14,231 nt of DNA from a bacterium Ga0077546 (GTDB lineage Bacteria; Cyanobacteriota; Vampirovibrionia; Obscuribacterales; Obscuribacteraceae), in assembly GCA_001464165.1 (NCBI GenBank), contig LNEX01000095.1:1-14231 (forward strand). Direction: 5' to 3'. Position 1 is the stretch's first letter; the number at the start of each line of letters is the position of its first letter. A program made the translations under genes and the position numbers. This document shows, piece after piece, positions 12,781 to 14,231 of the stretch. The notes below the pieces were generated by a model, which worked only from the letters and a program-made list of their open reading frames with translations, was not told the DNA's origin and made no database searches.

Positions 12781-14231
<1,451 letters not shown>

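Overview
The window looks like chromosomal DNA from a non-photosynthetic relative of the cyanobacteria, most likely Melainabacteria/Vampirovibrionia of the Obscuribacter type. This rests on three things: a GroEL whose N-terminal half reads like cyanobacterial GroEL (for example [12 protein letters not shown] and [14 protein letters not shown]), a yggS-sepF gene pair as in cyanobacteria, and a membrane Ser/Thr kinase with an N-terminal Cys-rich knuckle. Base composition is moderate. Non-ATG starts are common: GTG for sepF; TTG for groES, the HIT gene and the MFS gene. No rRNA, tRNA, CRISPR array, IS element or phage gene was recognised. The lineage is inferred from motifs, not from a tree.

Layout. 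Positions 1-2394 are on the minus strand: rsmE (16S rRNA U1498 methyltransferase), a 313-bp gap, yggS (PLP homeostasis protein), then sepF (FtsZ-anchoring division protein, cut by the window start). Positions 2395-4564 are on the plus strand: an extended -10 promoter, a leader hairpin, and accD-accA, the two carboxyltransferase subunits of acetyl-CoA carboxylase. Positions 4618-6306 (minus) hold a 562-residue Ser/Thr kinase with one membrane segment and a TPR-like tail. Positions 6668-7825 (plus) hold an MFS transporter broken at two places. Positions 7826-8468 hold a hairpin, a probable 56-residue gene and a striking cluster of inverted and direct TTGGCACATTA repeats. Positions 8469-9578 (plus) hold a sugar-phosphate nucleotidylyltransferase. 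Then come a 94-residue orphan and a HIT-family hydrolase (both minus), a GAF-GAF-GGDEF diguanylate cyclase split by a frame change, and groES-groEL (groEL cut by the window end).

Functionally this is a mosaic of housekeeping modules: ribosome modification, PLP balance and division, fatty-acid synthesis, chaperonin, sugar-nucleotide supply, and signalling (kinase and c-di-GMP). I see no defence island or novel multi-gene system.

The points most worth a second look are: (a) the MFS and GAF-GGDEF genes are each missing a short conserved block, and both breaks lie at the hexamer TCTAAT with the same change of frame, which suggests microhomology deletions or an assembly fault; (b) the near-perfect 34-bp palindrome and its extra half-site copies upstream of the nucleotidylyltransferase; (c) a triple ATTG(G)TCTAT repeat just upstream of sepF.
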